In this document: positions 17,409-26,346 of the stretch, piece by piece
How positions within the stretch are numbered: the first letter of the stretch is position 1
Layout: each line of letters opens with the position of its first letter
From: Ensifer adhaerens
GTDB lineage: Bacteria; Pseudomonadota; Alphaproteobacteria; Rhizobiales; Rhizobiaceae
NCBI RefSeq assembly: GCF_020035535.1
Contig: NZ_CP083349.1
Coordinates: forward strand, 3,304,501-3,368,500
Length of the DNA stretch: 64,000 nt
Direction of reading: 5' to 3'
Translations under genes and position numbers: made by a program
Notes under the pieces: generated by a model
The model's database searches: none
Told to the model about the DNA's origin: nothing
What the model saw: the letters and a program-made list of their open reading frames with translations, nothing else

Positions 17409-18461
17409 TCAAATCCCCAACATCCGCCGGTTGGCGGCATCGTCCGTGCCTGCACCGGCGAAATCGTCGAAGGCCTTCTCGGTCACGCGGATGATGTGGT
17501 GCTTGACGAAGTCGGCCCCCTCGCGCGCGCCGTCTTCGGGATGTTTCAGCGCGCATTCCCATTCGACCACCGCCCAGCCGGCGAAATCATTGGCGGCCAT
17601 CTTCGAAAACACCGCGCCGAAATCGACCTGGCCGTCACCGAGCGAACGGAAACGGCCGGCGCGGTTGACCCAGCCCTGATAGCCACCATAGACGCCCTGG
17701 CGTCCGGTCGGGTTGAACTCCGCATCCTTGACGTGGAACATGCGGATGCGTTCCTTGTAGATGTCGATGTTGTCGAGATAGTCGAGGCACTGCAGCACGT
17801 AGTGCGAGGGATCGTAGAGCATGCAGGCGCGGGCATGGTTACCGGTGCGCTCCAGGAACATCTCGTAGGTGATGCCGTCGTGCAGGTCCTCGCCCGGATG
17901 GATCTCGTAGCAGATGTCGACGCCGTTTTCCTCGGCATGGTCGAGGATCGGCTTCCAGCGCTTTGCCAGCTCATCGAAGGCGGCCTCGACGAGACCGGCC
18001 GGGCGCTGCGGCCAGGGATAGACAAAAGGCCAGGCAAGCGCGCCGGAGAAGCTCGCCATCGCATTCAGGCCGAGGTTCTTCGAGGCGGTCAGCGCCAGCT
18101 TCACCTGTTCCACCGCCCAGGCCTGGCGCGCTTTCGGGTTGCCGCGCACTTCCGGTGCTGCAAAGCCGTCGAAGGCCTCGTCATAGGCCGGGTGCACGGC
18201 GACCAGCTGGCCCTGCAGATGGGTCGAAAGCTCGGTCACCTCGACGCCGTTGTCGCGCGCCGTGCCGAGAAACTCGTCGCAATAGGTCTTCGAGGTCGCG
18301 GCTTTCTTAAGATCGATCAGCCGTGCGTCCCAGCTCGGCACCTGCACGCCCTTGTAGCCGCAATCGGCCGCCCATTTGGTGATCGCGTCCCAGGAATTGA
18401 ACGGTGCCGCATCGCCGGCAAATTGCGCAAGAAAGAGCCCTGGCCCCTTGATGGTTTTCAT
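17409..18461 (-). CDS. Sugar phosphate isomerase/epimerase (TIM barrel, AP-endonuclease-2 superfamily)
   Basis: A 350-residue xylose-isomerase-like TIM-barrel protein. Metal-site residues are visible in YEIHPGEDLHDG (Glu/His), YDPSHYVLQ (Asp/His), MFHVKDAEFNP (His/Asp) and VVEWECALKHPEDG (Glu). The start has GGGAGGAAAA upstream. It precedes the Gfo/Idh gene, separated by 258 bases that include a palindromic repeat. The pair probably handles one sugar or polyol; the exact reaction is unknown. Confidence 0.88.
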   Translation of the reverse strand: MKTIKGPGLFLAQFAGDAAPFNSWDAITKWAADCGYKGVQVPSWDARLIDLKKAATSKTYCDEFLGTARDNGVEVTELSTHLQGQLVAVHPAYDEAFDGFAAPEVRGNPKARQAWAVEQVKLALTASKNLGLNAMASFSGALAWPFVYPWPQRPAGLVEAAFDELAKRWKPILDHAEENGVDICYEIHPGEDLHDGITYEMFLERTGNHARACMLYDPSHYVLQCLDYLDNIDIYKERIRMFHVKDAEFNPTGRQGVYGGYQGWVNRAGRFRSLGDGQVDFGAVFSKMAANDFAGWAVVEWECALKHPEDGAREGADFVKHHIIRVTEKAFDDFAGAGTDDAANRRMLGI

Positions 18462-18631
18462 CCCGATTTTCCTCCCAATGGAACGACTATCGACCCATGC
18501 GACCAGTCAGCAAAGAATGCGCTAAGCGCCCTATTCCCGCGACAGCCGATGGACCTGAAACGTTGCAGGCGCCGAAGCTAACAGATTTTCAGCACGGAGC
18601 AACAGGCGGCGGCGTAGTTTAACCGAAGAAT

Positions 18632-18645
18632 TGTAATCGATTTCA
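18632..18645. promoter_or_regulatory. LacI-family operator-like palindrome
   Basis: TGTAATCGATTTCA is a palindrome with a central CG and a single mismatched pair, matching the general TGNAANCGNTTNCA shape bound by LacI-family repressors. It lies about 170 bases upstream of the TIM-barrel gene start (18461, minus strand). A LacI regulator is encoded at 22146-23183, but a different regulator could use this site. Confidence 0.5.
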
Positions 18646-18715
18646 TTTTCAGTCGTGGGTTCGCACGAGTGGTGGATTTCTGCGCAGGAATGCGAACCCG
18701 CGAGTTGCGACGAAA

Positions 18716-18751
18716 GAACAAAGGCGGCCGGGGACTTCCCGGCCGCCTTCC
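18716..18751 (-). terminator. Intrinsic terminator of xylA
   Basis: On the minus strand AAGGCGGCCGGG-AAGT-CCCCGGCCGCCTT is followed by TGTTCTTT, 12 bases after the xylA stop. A long GC stem with a T-rich tail. Confidence 0.85.
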
Positions 18752-18762
18752 GATCACACGGT

Positions 18763-20073
18763 TTATACGTAGCGGTTGACGACGTTTTCGAGCAGCTCCT
18801 GCTTGCCCGATTTCGGCTGCGGGTTGAGGTCCGATTTCAGCACCCAGGCTTCGATCTCTTCGAGCGAGAAACCGCCGTCGAGCATCTTCTTGGCTTCCGG
18901 CACCTGCCAGCCGGCATAGCGGCTTTCGAGCGGTGCGGAGAGTGCCTTGTCCTCGATCATCTTCGCCGCTGCCTTGAGGCCGCGGGCGCAGCAATCCATG
19001 CCACCGATATGGCCGATCAGCAGGTCTTCCGGGTCGATCGACTGACGGCGCAGCTTGGCGTCGAAATTGGTGCCGCCGGTCGTAAAGCCGCCGCCTGCGA
19101 GAACCTGGTAATAGGCCAGCGCCATTTCCGGCACGTTGTTGGGGAACTGGTCGGTATCCCAACCGGACTGATAGTCGTTGCGGTTCATGTCGATCGAACC
19201 GAAAATGCCGAGCGCGTTGGCAAGCGCCAACTCGTGCTCGAAGGAATGGCCGGCGAGGATCGCGTGGCCCTGCTCGATATTGACCTTGACCTCATTCTCG
19301 AGGCCGTAGTTCTTGAGGAAGCCGTAGACCGTTGCGACATCGTAGTCGTACTGGTGCTTGGTCGGCTCCTGCGGCTTCGGCTCGATCAGGACCGCGCCCT
19401 TGAAGCCGATCTTGTGCTTGTATTCGACGACGAGGTTGACGAAGCGGCCGAGCTGGTCGAGCTCGCGCTTCATGTCGGTGTTGAGCAGCGTTTCATAGCC
19501 TTCACGACCGCCCCAGAGCACATAGTTCTGGCCGCCGAGGCGCTTCGTGGCGTCGAGGCAGGTCTTCACCGTTGCGGCCGCGAAAGCGAAGACATCCGGA
19601 TCCGGATTGGTCGCCGCACCCGACATGTAGCGCCGGTTGGAGAAGAGGTTCGCCGTGCCCCAGAGCAGGTTGACGCCGGTCTCGGCCTGCTTCTTTTCGA
19701 AGTGATCGACGATTTCGTTCAGGTTCTTCGTGTTCTCGACGAAGCTTTTGCCTTCCGGGCGCACGTCGGCATCGTGGAAGCAGTAGAAGGGCACGCCGAG
19801 CAGATCGAAGAATTCGAAGGCGACATCGGCCTTCAGCTTCGCCGCGTCCATGCTGTCCTTAAACCAGGGACGTTCGAAGGTCTGGCCGCCGAAGGGGTCG
19901 CCGCCCGGCCAGACGAACGTGTGCCAATAGGCGACCGCGAAGCGCAGGTGGTCTTCCATGCGCTTGCCGAGCACGACCTCGTCCTTGTTGTAGTGGCGGA
20001 AGGCAAGCGGATTGCTGCTCTCCGGTCCCTCATATTTGATCTTGGCGATATCGCCGAAAAATCCTGTGCTCAC
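18763..20073 (-). CDS. xylA: Xylose isomerase
   Basis: A 436-residue class II xylose isomerase that converts D-xylose to D-xylulose with Mg2+/Mn2+ in the cytoplasm. The signature [10 protein letters not shown] (catalytic His about residue 100) and [16 protein letters not shown] (metal ligand region), [20 protein letters not shown] and SIDMNRND are all present. The start codon is GTG at 20073, with GAGGAG nine bases upstream. xylB lies 557 bases upstream on the same strand, with a SnoaL-like gene on the opposite strand between them. xylA therefore probably has its own promoter. Confidence 0.96.
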   Translation of the reverse strand: MSTGFFGDIAKIKYEGPESSNPLAFRHYNKDEVVLGKRMEDHLRFAVAYWHTFVWPGGDPFGGQTFERPWFKDSMDAAKLKADVAFEFFDLLGVPFYCFHDADVRPEGKSFVENTKNLNEIVDHFEKKQAETGVNLLWGTANLFSNRRYMSGAATNPDPDVFAFAAATVKTCLDATKRLGGQNYVLWGGREGYETLLNTDMKRELDQLGRFVNLVVEYKHKIGFKGAVLIEPKPQEPTKHQYDYDVATVYGFLKNYGLENEVKVNIEQGHAILAGHSFEHELALANALGIFGSIDMNRNDYQSGWDTDQFPNNVPEMALAYYQVLAGGGFTTGGTNFDAKLRRQSIDPEDLLIGHIGGMDCCARGLKAAAKMIEDKALSAPLESRYAGWQVPEAKKMLDGGFSLEEIEAWVLKSDLNPQPKSGKQELLENVVNRYV

Positions 20074-20147
20074 GGGTTTGGCTCCTCTGAAAGATGGGAT
20101 GGATATGGATGGTTTCGGCCGACATGGCCCATGCGATAGGCGCGGCC

Positions 20148-20164
20148 ATTACCTGGAAGGTAAT
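20148..20164. promoter_or_regulatory. 17-bp inverted repeat in the xylA / SnoaL divergent promoter region
   Basis: ATTACC-TGGAA-GGTAAT is a 6+6 perfect inverted repeat, 75 bases upstream of the xylA GTG and 65 bases upstream of the opposing SnoaL-like gene. Its location makes it a candidate operator for xylose control. It is not of the central-CG LacI type, so another regulator may bind. Confidence 0.45.
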
Positions 20165-20228
20165 TGGTTTCATTCCCTCGTCCGGCGATACCGGAAGCAT
20201 CGAAACGCCAAACGGAAGGAACACTTCG

Positions 20229-20591
20229 ATGCACGACTTCAACGCCATCGCCGACGCCTACATGACCGCCTGGAACGCCACCGACGCTGCTGAGCGCGCC
20301 GCCCTGATCGAGAAGGCCTTCACCGCCGACGTCGCCTACCGTGACCCGATCATGCAGGGCGACAGTCATGCCGGCATCGATGCGCTCATTGCCGGTGTGC
20401 AGGGACAATTTCCCGGCTTCCGCTTCACGCTGAAGGGTGCGGCGGACGGCTATGCCGACACGATCCGCTTTTCCTGGGCGCTCGGTCCGGAGGGCGTTCC
20501 CTCGGTTATCGAAGGCACCGATGTCTGCGAGATCGAGAAGGGCCGTCTGAAGACGGTCACCGGCTTTCTCGACAAGGTTCCGGCCCGCTGA
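20229..20591 (+). CDS. SnoaL-like / NTF2-fold protein
   Basis: A 120-residue protein of the nuclear-transport-factor-2 fold: MHDFNAIADAYMTAWNATDAAERAALIEKAFTADVAYRDP, then GIDALIAGVQGQFPGFRFTLKG and FSWALGPEGVPSVIEGTDVCEIEKGRLKTVTGFLDK. The start at 20229 has GGAAGGAA upstream. It is divergent from xylA. Members serve as polyketide cyclases, isomerases or binding proteins; no specific function is evident. Confidence 0.8.
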   Translation: MHDFNAIADAYMTAWNATDAAERAALIEKAFTADVAYRDPIMQGDSHAGIDALIAGVQGQFPGFRFTLKGAADGYADTIRFSWALGPEGVPSVIEGTDVCEIEKGRLKTVTGFLDKVPAR

Positions 20592-20629
20592 ACGCACAGC
20601 ACCCGAATGAGGCTTTGGGCGCCGTATCA

Positions 20630-22084
20630 TCACGACGCGGCGCCCTTGATCGCCGGATAGAGACGGCGATAGCGCTGATAGCTCTCCTCATAGGCCGAAA
20701 CCAGCGACGCTTCCGGCGCGATCGTCTCGGCCGTGCGTGGGGCGTAGCAGGTGGCAACGGGATCGGCGCCGGTTGCCGCGATCAGCCCCAGGCGGGCCGC
20801 CCCGAAGGCAGCACCGAAATCGCCATCGGCGGGCAGATCTACGGGAAGGTTGAGCGCCGTCGCGATCGATTTCAGCCAATAGCGCGAGCGCGAACCGCCG
20901 CCGATCGCGGTCACCCGCGAGAGCGTCGTACCGGCGGCGCGAAGCGCTTCCAGGCTGTCGCGGATGGCGAAGGACACGCCTTCCATCACCGCCTGGGTCA
21001 GAACCACACGGCTGCTTTCATGACCGAGCCCGACAAAGGCGCCACGGATCGCCGCGTCATTGTGCGGCGTGCGCTCGCCCGAGAGATAGGGCAGGAAGGT
21101 GACGCCCGAGGGTGCCTTGATGGTGTCGCCGAGTTCGGCGCTCAACTCCGCGGCGCTGCGGCCGGCGATGCCCGAATACCAGTTCAGCGCATCGGTCGCC
21201 GACAGGATCACGCCCATCTGGTGCCAGGTATTCGGCAGCGCGTGGCAGAAGGCATGAACGGCACTTTCCGGGTTGGGCAAATAGCTCACATTCGCTGCGA
21301 AGAGCACGCCCGAAGTGCCAAGCGAGACGAAGGCATGCCCCTCGCCGACCGTGCCCATGCCGCAGGCAGAGGCCGCATTGTCGCCGGCACCGCCAGCAAC
21401 CACGACGTCACCGGAAATGCCCCAGCGCGCGCCCAATTCCGAACGCAGCTTCCCGGCCGCATCGGTTCCCTCGACCACGCTCGGCATCTGCTTTTCGTCC
21501 ATGTCGGTGGCGGCAAGCAGGCTTTCCGACCAGCGCCTCCTTCCGGTGTCGAGCCAGGCAGTGCCGGCGCTGTCGGACATTTCCGACAGGTGCTCGCCGG
21601 TCAGCCACAGACGCAGATAGTCCTTCGGCAACAGCACCCAGCGCACCTTCGCAAAAATCTCGGGCTCGTTGGCCCGCACCCAGGCAAGCTTCGGCGCCGT
21701 GAAGCCTGGGAACACGATATTGCCGGTGATCGCGCGAAACTGCGGGTCCGCATCGAGGGCCGCCGCCTCGCGGAAACTCCGGGTGTCGTTCCAGAGAATG
21801 CAGGGCCGAAGCACCCGGTCTTCGGCGTCGAGCAGCGTCGCGCCGTGCATCTGGCCCGAGAGCCCGATGCCTCTGACGGCCGCAAGTTCCTTGGGATGCG
21901 CCGCCTTCAGCCTGGCAATCGCCTCTTCGGTGGCGCGCACCCAATCGGCCGGGTCCTGTTCCGACCAGCCGGGATGCGGCCGCGAAACGTCGAGCGCGCC
22001 GGAGGCCGAACCGATGATGCGCTGGTCGCCATCGATCAGCATTGCCTTGACGCCCGAGGTGCCGAGATCCAGTCCGAGATACAT
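20630..22084 (-). CDS. xylB: Xylulokinase
   Basis: A 484-residue FGGY-family kinase that phosphorylates D-xylulose to xylulose-5-phosphate for the pentose phosphate pathway. The N-terminal phosphate motif is LGLDLGTSGVKAMLID, the substrate/FGGY motifs are GLSGQMHGATLLD and ILWNDTRS, and the adenosine-binding GGGSRSRYWLKSIATALNLPV lies near residue 400. The ATG at 22084 has TTGGAGG upstream. It follows the LacI gene by 61 bases and may be co-transcribed with it. Confidence 0.95.
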   Translation of the reverse strand: MYLGLDLGTSGVKAMLIDGDQRIIGSASGALDVSRPHPGWSEQDPADWVRATEEAIARLKAAHPKELAAVRGIGLSGQMHGATLLDAEDRVLRPCILWNDTRSFREAAALDADPQFRAITGNIVFPGFTAPKLAWVRANEPEIFAKVRWVLLPKDYLRLWLTGEHLSEMSDSAGTAWLDTGRRRWSESLLAATDMDEKQMPSVVEGTDAAGKLRSELGARWGISGDVVVAGGAGDNAASACGMGTVGEGHAFVSLGTSGVLFAANVSYLPNPESAVHAFCHALPNTWHQMGVILSATDALNWYSGIAGRSAAELSAELGDTIKAPSGVTFLPYLSGERTPHNDAAIRGAFVGLGHESSRVVLTQAVMEGVSFAIRDSLEALRAAGTTLSRVTAIGGGSRSRYWLKSIATALNLPVDLPADGDFGAAFGAARLGLIAATGADPVATCYAPRTAETIAPEASLVSAYEESYQRYRRLYPAIKGAAS

Positions 22085-22145
22085 GCTTGCCTCCAATGAG
22101 CAATTCCAGCCGGCTTCCCGTCTGGAACCGCACAGCTTCAAATCG

Positions 22146-23183
22146 TTACGCCGGATCGACCGGCAGGTTGTCTTTCAGGAAAATCTCGATGCGGATGCGC
22201 TCCTGCGCCCCGATCACGGCGAGGCCATCGGCACGGGCCTTCAGCACGCGGATGGCGCTGCGAACCTCATGGCCGGCATCCTGGTTCAGGAGCGCGTCCA
22301 GGGTGCCGGACGAGAGTGCCGCGCGGCTATGCGGCGTCAGCTCATGCGCGATGGCGCAGACATCGGCCTGACGCCCGGCCTTTTCGAGCGCCGTGATCAG
22401 GCCGCGATTGCCGGCGCCGAGGCTGTAGATGCCGGCGAGATCCGCATGATCGGCAATGAGACCAGACACGAGCTGCTCGACCTCGGCGGGGTCGTCATGG
22501 CCTTCGACGACGGGAAGAAGCCGGCGGCCCGGGGCGCTTTCGGCCATCGCCGCGCTGAAGCCCTCAAGACGATCGCTGTGATCGCGCACCAGCATCGAGC
22601 CGGCGACGATCGCGACCGGCCCTTCGCGACCACTGAGAAAACGCCCCATCAGGGTGCCGGCGGTGCGGCCGGCGGCAACGTTGTCGACGCCGGCAAAGTG
22701 ATCGCGCGACGATCCCGGCAGATCGGAAACCAGCGTCACCACGGCAATGCCATCTTCACGCAGCCGATCGACCGCCGCAACGACCTCCGGCGCATCGATC
22801 GCAACCACGGCGACCCCTGCGGGAGCGAGTGCCCGTGCCTTTTCCAGTGCAGCAGCAAGGGCCGCTTTGTCGAAGGCCGGCACAGTGAGCACAGTAATGG
22901 CGGTGCGCTCGACCGCAGAGCGCAGCTTTGCCGCCTCCACCTCGGCCACGAGGCCGCGCATGAAGGTGTTGTCGCCCTCGGGCAGGATGAAGATCAGCGG
23001 GTAGGTGCGGCTCTTGGCGAGATTGGCGGCAGCGACGTCGCGCACATAGCCGAGCGTCGTGATCGCGCGCTCGACCTTCTCGCGGGTGACGCCGCGCACG
23101 CCCGGGCGATTGTTCAAAACCCGGTCGACGGTCGCGAGGCTGACCCCCGCTTCGGCAGCGATATCGTGAACGGTCGGGCGCAT
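22146..23183 (-). CDS. LacI-family transcriptional regulator (probable xylose regulator)
   Basis: A 345-residue LacI/PurR-type regulator. The helix-turn-helix is TVHDIAAEAGVSLATVDRVLNNRPGV (residues 4-29), with the hinge helix AAANLAKSRTYPL and a periplasmic-binding-like effector domain (about residues 60-340, VDNVAAGRTAGTLMGRFL). The start at 23183 has GGAGGAAAA upstream. It sits 61 bases before xylB, so control of xylB and xylA is the natural inference. A near-perfect 18-bp palindrome lies upstream of its own gene. Confidence 0.88.
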   Translation of the reverse strand: MRPTVHDIAAEAGVSLATVDRVLNNRPGVRGVTREKVERAITTLGYVRDVAAANLAKSRTYPLIFILPEGDNTFMRGLVAEVEAAKLRSAVERTAITVLTVPAFDKAALAAALEKARALAPAGVAVVAIDAPEVVAAVDRLREDGIAVVTLVSDLPGSSRDHFAGVDNVAAGRTAGTLMGRFLSGREGPVAIVAGSMLVRDHSDRLEGFSAAMAESAPGRRLLPVVEGHDDPAEVEQLVSGLIADHADLAGIYSLGAGNRGLITALEKAGRQADVCAIAHELTPHSRAALSSGTLDALLNQDAGHEVRSAIRVLKARADGLAVIGAQERIRIEIFLKDNLPVDPA

Positions 23184-23216
23184 GTTTTCCTCCGGGCTTT
23201 GCCTTTAGAGGATTTT

Positions 23217-23234
23217 TTGATGTACGTAAATCAA
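23217..23234. promoter_or_regulatory. Near-perfect palindrome upstream of the LacI gene
   Basis: TTGATGTACGTAAATCAA is an 18-bp palindrome around a central CG with one mismatched pair. It lies 34 bases before the LacI start codon on the minus strand, the usual place for an autoregulatory operator. It also superficially resembles TTGAT...ATCAA FNR boxes, but the spacer is 8 bases rather than 4. Confidence 0.5.
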
Positions 23235-23328
23235 GAATCTGCAGAACGCGAAAAACAGAGCCCCGCACCGCCACCTGCAGACGGCGAAAAACGAGATTTA
23301 AGACATTGATTAATTTTAATTTTCAGAC

Positions 23329-24444
23329 TTAACCGAGGCGTTTGCTGAAGGCCGCGGTGAAGGTGACCTCTCCATGAACCTGGCCGGCCTCGGCCAGCAC
23401 GACGTCCATGAAGCCATCGGTGACACGCACGATGGCAAAGCCGCCCATATAGGCCGCTTTCGGCTTGATGAGGTCGAGCCCGTTCTGCCGGTAGATCATC
23501 GCCGTTTCGTGCTGATGTCCGTGGAACAGGCCGATAACGTTGCTGCCTTTGACGGTGTCGAGCAGCGCCTGACGCTGAGCGATGCTCCACCAGTGCGCGC
23601 TGCCGTCGCCGTTGTCGTCGAAGGTCTTCAACTTCGTATCCCAGACCTCGGTCGAGAAGGCATCCCAGCCATAGTGCTGGAACAGGATCACCGGCCGGCC
23701 GTCGCCGGCATAGGTCGCAAGATCCTGCTTCAGCCACGGCAGCGCGTTCACGGCTCCCTTGGACTCGTCGCCGCCGAAGCGCTGCAATTGCACGAGATGC
23801 AGTCCGCCCCAGTCCCAGGAATAGCAATCCGAGAGCGGGTCGTAGTTGGTCACCGGCACCGGCGGCTTGTAGAACACCGTCTGGCGATGATTGAGTTCGA
23901 CATAGTCGCGCAGTTCGCGGCGATACCAGTCGACATGCGGCGGCGGCCCATCCTGGTCGAGGTCGTGATTGCCGAGCCCGACAAAGACGGGCATGTGAAC
24001 ACGGTCGCTCCCCGCCCCTTCCTGATAACGACTGGAGAACTGCTGCAGCTGCCGGCCCTCGCGCGGCTGGCGCACCTGACCGCCGCCGTCGTCGGTAAGG
24101 TCGCCGCCAAGCACCAGGCCGAGCGGCTTGCCGATCTGCCGTCCGGCGCTCGCAAGACCGCTCGGCTTGTCCGCGACCGTTTCCGGCCAACGCATGGCAT
24201 GCACCGCGTTGAGCACCGCCACGTGGCGCAGCAGGTTGGCGTCGGTCTTGCCCTCCGCCGCGCAGTTCGGCGCAAGCCCTTCGATCGAGACGAGGCAGGC
24301 GTGGACGTCGTTTGAGAACAGGAACGTCGCATCGATGGCCGGAGCGGCTGCGCGGCTGCGGGAGGCCGCAAGCCCTAGCCCCAGTCCGGCAAGACCCGTC
24401 ATGAAATTCCGCCGTGAGATAGCCGCCGAAACCAGTCCCTTCAT
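23329..24444 (-). CDS. Tat-exported calcineurin-like metallophosphatase
   Basis: A 371-residue protein with a twin-arginine signal (ISRRNFMTGLAGLGLGLAAS, about residues 9-28). The metallophosphoesterase motifs follow: SNDVHACL (atypical first motif), VLGGDLTDDGG, VGLGNHDLDQDG, ILFQHYGWDAF and GLFHGHQHETAMIY, giving two-metal ligands. It should act in the periplasm on a phosphoester, with an unusual insertion between the second and third motif. The substrate is unknown. It is downstream of the LacI gene in the map but transcribed towards it, with no operon partner. Confidence 0.85.
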   Translation of the reverse strand: MKGLVSAAISRRNFMTGLAGLGLGLAASRSRAAAPAIDATFLFSNDVHACLVSIEGLAPNCAAEGKTDANLLRHVAVLNAVHAMRWPETVADKPSGLASAGRQIGKPLGLVLGGDLTDDGGGQVRQPREGRQLQQFSSRYQEGAGSDRVHMPVFVGLGNHDLDQDGPPPHVDWYRRELRDYVELNHRQTVFYKPPVPVTNYDPLSDCYSWDWGGLHLVQLQRFGGDESKGAVNALPWLKQDLATYAGDGRPVILFQHYGWDAFSTEVWDTKLKTFDDNGDGSAHWWSIAQRQALLDTVKGSNVIGLFHGHQHETAMIYRQNGLDLIKPKAAYMGGFAIVRVTDGFMDVVLAEAGQVHGEVTFTAAFSKRLG

Positions 24445-24531
24445 GCCGCAGCCCTCGATAGTCGTGGGCGGAACTGTGCCGCAACGCTCGCCTCGCGTAA
24501 ACCGTGCACGCTGTCTCGGAACGGAAATGAA

Positions 24532-24556
24532 GAAGGCGGGCACACGCCCGCCTGGC
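24532..24556 (-). terminator. Hairpin terminator after the MFS efflux gene
   Basis: AGGCGGGC-ACAC-GCCCGCCT forms an 8-pair stem 56 bases past the MFS stop. The minus-strand tail is TCTTC and the plus-strand tail TGGCTTTCTCTTT, so it may work in both directions. Confidence 0.6.
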
Positions 24557-24608
24557 TTTCTCTTTGGGAGAGGAGGACGGGCCGGCTCGCCCCATCCTCC
24601 ATATTGTT

Positions 24609-26198
24609 TTAGTGGCCGCCGCCGCTCGGACCGACGCCCTTGGGCTTGCTGATCATCATCACGCCGAGGATCAGCGACAGGAACAGCACCGTCAGCAGCA
24701 CGAAGATATCGCTGAAGGACAGGATGATCGCCTGCCTCTGCGCCAGGGCGGCAAGCTGCTTGATGGCGATCGTCGTGCCGTCCAGACCATGGGCGTTGAA
24801 GTTCGCGGCCATGTTGTTGAACCGCTCCATCGCTTCCGGATTGCCCCACTGCACGTGCTCGGCAAGACGCGCATAGTGGAAGTCCTGGCGTTGGGTCAGG
24901 ATCGTGTTGATGATCGCGAGCCCTACCGCACCGCCAAGGTTTCGGGTCAGGTTGAACAGACCAGAGGCGCCGCGCATGCGCGCCGGCGGCATCGTCCCGA
25001 GCGCAATGTTGTTGATCGGAACCATGCAGAGCATCAACCCGACGCCACGCAGGATCTGCGGGATAAACAGCTCGTAGAAGTCCCAGTCGGCCGTCAGGTG
25101 CCCCATGATCCAGGTGCCGCCGGCGAAGCTGGTGAAGCCGATCGTCATCAGCACACGCGGATCGAGCTTGCCCGAGAGGAAGCCGGCAACCGGCGCCGTG
25201 AAGAACATGGCAAGACCCGAGACGAACATCGTCTCGCCGATCATCAGCGAATCGTAGCCGCGGATGCGCCCGAGATAGAGCGGATAGAGATAGGTAAGGC
25301 CGTAGAGACCGATGCCCATCACGAAGGAGAACATCGAACCGAAAGCGAAGTTCCGGTTGGAGAATGCCCTCAAGTCGACCACCGGGAATTCCACCTTGAA
25401 GGCCCGATAGAAGAAGATCACCGCAGCAATCACGGCCGCAATGGCACCCATGACGATATGATCGTCGTTGAACCAGTCGTTGGCGTTACCCTCTTCCAGC
25501 ACATATTCGAGCGAGCCGAGGAAGATCGCCATCGAGGCCAGACCCCACCAGTCGAACTTCTTGAAGAGGCCGAGTTCCGGCTTGTCGAAATCGATGAAGG
25601 TCCAGGTGAGCGTCGCGACGATGATGCCGGGAATGACGTTGACGAGGAACAGCCAGTGCCAGGAGAAGGCATGGCTGAGATAGCCGCCAACCGTCGGGCC
25701 GATGGTCGGCGCAAGCGTGGCGATCAGTCCGATGATCGGCGAGACGATGTTGCGCTTCGACGGCGGGAAGATGGTGAAGGCAGCGGCAAACACCGACGGG
25801 ATCATGCCGCCGCCGATGAAGCCCTGGATCGCGCGATAGACGATCATCTGGTCGATGTTCGTCGCGGTCGCGGCAAGCGCGCTCGCCGCGGTGAAGCCGG
25901 CGGCCGACACCGAAAACAGCACGCGCGTCGAGACGATGCGCGCCAGCGTACCCGACAGCGGGATCATGATGACTTCGGCAATGAGGTAGGAGGTCTGCAC
26001 CCAGCCGATCTCGTCCGAACCGGCGGACAGGCCGGCCTGGATTTCGGCAAGCGAGGCCGAGACGATCTGGATGTCGAGGATGGCCATGAACATGCCGACG
26101 ACCATGGCGAAGAAGGCGATCAGCCTCCTTGGATCCATATGTTCCTCGACCTTCGGTGCGGCGGCCGCCACCGAACCTGCTGTTGCCGTTGCGGCCAT
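24609..26198 (-). CDS. emrB: MFS multidrug efflux transporter, DHA2 (EmrB/QacA) family
   Basis: A 529-residue, 14-span proton-driven drug exporter. Motifs of the DHA2 family are present: LDIQIVSASLAEIQAGL in span 1, the QTSYLIAEVIMIPLSGTLARIVSTR loop and RAIQGFIGGGMIPSVFAAAFTIFP, plus GPTVGGYLSHAFSWHWLFLVNVIPG. Several in-frame starts exist; ATG 26198 is chosen because AAGGAG lies eight bases upstream. Together with the HlyD-type adaptor encoded 148 bases upstream it should build a tripartite pump with an outer-membrane channel encoded elsewhere. Controlled presumably by the divergent TetR gene. Confidence 0.92.
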   Translation of the reverse strand: MAATATAGSVAAAAPKVEEHMDPRRLIAFFAMVVGMFMAILDIQIVSASLAEIQAGLSAGSDEIGWVQTSYLIAEVIMIPLSGTLARIVSTRVLFSVSAAGFTAASALAATATNIDQMIVYRAIQGFIGGGMIPSVFAAAFTIFPPSKRNIVSPIIGLIATLAPTIGPTVGGYLSHAFSWHWLFLVNVIPGIIVATLTWTFIDFDKPELGLFKKFDWWGLASMAIFLGSLEYVLEEGNANDWFNDDHIVMGAIAAVIAAVIFFYRAFKVEFPVVDLRAFSNRNFAFGSMFSFVMGIGLYGLTYLYPLYLGRIRGYDSLMIGETMFVSGLAMFFTAPVAGFLSGKLDPRVLMTIGFTSFAGGTWIMGHLTADWDFYELFIPQILRGVGLMLCMVPINNIALGTMPPARMRGASGLFNLTRNLGGAVGLAIINTILTQRQDFHYARLAEHVQWGNPEAMERFNNMAANFNAHGLDGTTIAIKQLAALAQRQAIILSFSDIFVLLTVLFLSLILGVMMISKPKGVGPSGGGH

Positions 26199-26346
26199 CT
26201 CAGCCACTCCTTGCATGGGCGCGCCTGGCGCCTGCGTTCTGGACATGCGCGTTTCGCCGCGCCGGCGTTGCGGACTGCCCCTCGCTTCATGGCGCCGGGG
26301 CCTCGACAAGACGGCGCGCCCAAGGGCGCGCCGGTATCTCGTCCGC

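Larger units (their letters stand above)
18462..18762. other. 301-bp intergenic region between the TIM-barrel gene and xylA
   Basis: It contains the xylA terminator at its right end, a LacI-type palindrome in the middle (18632-18645) and an inverted repeat GGGTTCGCA...TGCGAACCC (about 18657-18703). No gene is seen. It should hold the promoter for the TIM-barrel/oxidoreductase pair. Confidence 0.6.
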
